Below, one piece after another: positions 4,745 to 5,596 of a stretch of 5,596 bases of DNA. The notes beneath the pieces are model-generated. The model was not told the origin of the DNA. It saw nothing but the letters and a program-made list of their open reading frames with translations, and made no database searches. The stretch's first letter is position 1; every line of letters begins with the position of its first letter. The position numbers and the translations under genes were made by a program. The DNA comes from Acetobacteraceae bacterium (GTDB lineage: Bacteria > Pseudomonadota > Alphaproteobacteria > Acetobacterales > Acetobacteraceae). The stretch spans positions 1-5,596 of the forward strand of contig JASHVB010000069.1 in the NCBI GenBank assembly GCA_030039695.1, in the 5' to 3' direction.

Positions 4745-5596
4745 TCATCGCGGTTCCAATCGCCGGGCCTCTGCCGCCATTGGCGGGATATGAGAGCCTT
4801 CCTCCAGCGGCACAGACAGTCCCGACTGGACGAGGGGTACCGCATCCTCGCTAAGCCAAGCCTGCAACAATGCCTGGCTGACCGCCAGAACAGTCGGACC
4901 CAGGAAAATGCCGACGAGCCCGAACGCTGCAACGCCACCAAGTATGCCCGCAAGAACGAGCAGCAAGGGCAGTTGCGCCTGCTTTTTCATCAGGACCGGA
5001 CGCAACGCGTTCCCCAGCACACTGACGATGATGGTCATGACCAGCAGAAATGCTGCCCACACCACGTCACCCTGCCAAAACATCCAGAGGGTCGCAGGAA
5101 TTAGTACGATACCCGGCCCGACCTGCAGTACGCAGGCCACAAAAATCATCACAGCCAGCAACGCTGCAAGGGGCATCCCGGCAGCCGCCAGGACTGCACC
5201 GCCCAGTGCGGACTCGATTAGTGCCGAGACGACAATTCCAAGCGCGACACCGCGGATGGCATGCACCACCAGCTGCAGGGAAGCGTCGCCGCGCTTTCCG
5301 GCAATACGATGCACAACACGCTCGGCGAATGCGCCCACTACTTCACCGCGAGTATACAGAATTACCGCGACAACGAGCGTCAGGAGAAATTGTCCGAACG
5401 CCTCACCAAGGCTGCCGATAGCGGCGACCAGTAGCCTCGTCGCCCGCCCCGCATAGGGGGTCAAGTCCGGCACCAGGTCGCCAAGCGCCCGATGGGCAGC
5501 GGTCGCCCAAGCCTGTGCGACGGATTTGCCAACCACAGGAAGTGCCGGCAGCCAATGGGGAAACGACGGCACCTTGAACGCGATAATCGACTCGCT
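4745..5596 (-). CDS. AI-2E/PerM-family membrane transporter (5' end outside window)
   Basis: The frame is open from the right edge, so the gene starts outside; the 283 residues present are the C-terminal part. Family signs: the segment PHWLPALPVVG before the central region, an amphipathic stretch, a very hydrophobic run FGQFLLTLVVAVILY, and the conserved C-terminal pattern LPLLLVLAGILGGVAAFGLVGIFLGP in several membrane passes (about residues 204-229 of this fragment). Proteins of this family (UPF0118) are usually about 350 residues with 7-8 membrane segments; the missing part should be the first two or three. The family was named for AI-2 export (TqsA), but other members move sodium/protons or have unknown substrates, so substrate is undetermined. 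The C-terminus carries a polar tail of about 35 residues ending ARRLEPR. A GTG at 5572 is inside the conserved region, not the likely start. Confidence 0.85.
   Translation of the reverse strand, partial: SESIIAFKVPSFPHWLPALPVVGKSVAQAWATAAHRALGDLVPDLTPYAGRATRLLVAAIGSLGEAFGQFLLTLVVAVILYTRGEVVGAFAERVVHRIAGKRGDASLQLVVHAIRGVALGIVVSALIESALGGAVLAAAGMPLAALLAVMIFVACVLQVGPGIVLIPATLWMFWQGDVVWAAFLLVMTIIVSVLGNALRPVLMKKQAQLPLLLVLAGILGGVAAFGLVGIFLGPTVLAVSQALLQAWLSEDAVPLVQSGLSVPLEEGSHIPPMAAEARRLEPR

Noticed and set aside
4908..5456. 182-codon plus-strand frame opposite the AI-2E-family gene
   Set aside because: Antisense shadow: Thr/Ser/Ala/Pro-rich translation with no hydrophobic core, opposite a clear membrane protein.

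Overview
This 5.6 kb window is GC-rich bacterial chromosome. Membrane-anchored polysaccharide deacetylase, TetR, NUDIX and AI-2E exporter genes together suggest a proteobacterium, perhaps a gamma- or betaproteobacterium such as a Xanthomonadales or Burkholderiales relative. That assignment is an impression from protein style; no RNA marker is present.

Layout, left to right. Positions 1-931 (minus strand) hold a membrane-anchored polysaccharide deacetylase. Its TGA stop overlaps the GTG start of a second gene that leaves the window at base 1 and looks like the N-terminus of a class I methyltransferase. About 340 bp without a recognisable gene separates them from a minus-strand TetR-family regulator (1274-1900). 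The regulator is divergent from a NUDIX hydrolase (start 2013, plus strand), with 112 bp between the two starts. The NUDIX gene appears to be frameshifted near 2384, and its conserved C-terminus continues in another frame.

The most informative structure is a second, decayed copy of the TetR/NUDIX divergent promoter region. Bases 1817-1954 and 2520-2657 align without gaps, with about 105 of 138 identical by my count. The second copy keeps the TetR Shine-Dalgarno position and start codon, but stops after 30 codons. On its other side an ATG-GCG lies exactly 703 bp from the NUDIX ATG-GCG, the same offset as the repeat. The region therefore looks like an old tandem duplication of a tetR-promoter-NUDIX unit, with one unit eroded and the surviving NUDIX also damaged. 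A strong hairpin (2718-2754) sits on the eroded start.

From 3138 the window changes character. A small exported protein (3138-3824) has a long Pro/Ala-rich linker and a four-cysteine domain. It is followed by a perfect 12-bp hairpin, then by a five-segment membrane protein with a GTG start (3887-4501). I recognise neither family. Convergent to them, on the minus strand, is the C-terminal part of an AI-2E/PerM-family membrane protein (4745 to the right edge). I see no CRISPR array, tRNA, rRNA or intact insertion sequence. There is no convincing new multi-gene system; the duplicated and decaying regulator/NUDIX unit and the two unknown envelope proteins are the parts worth a second look.
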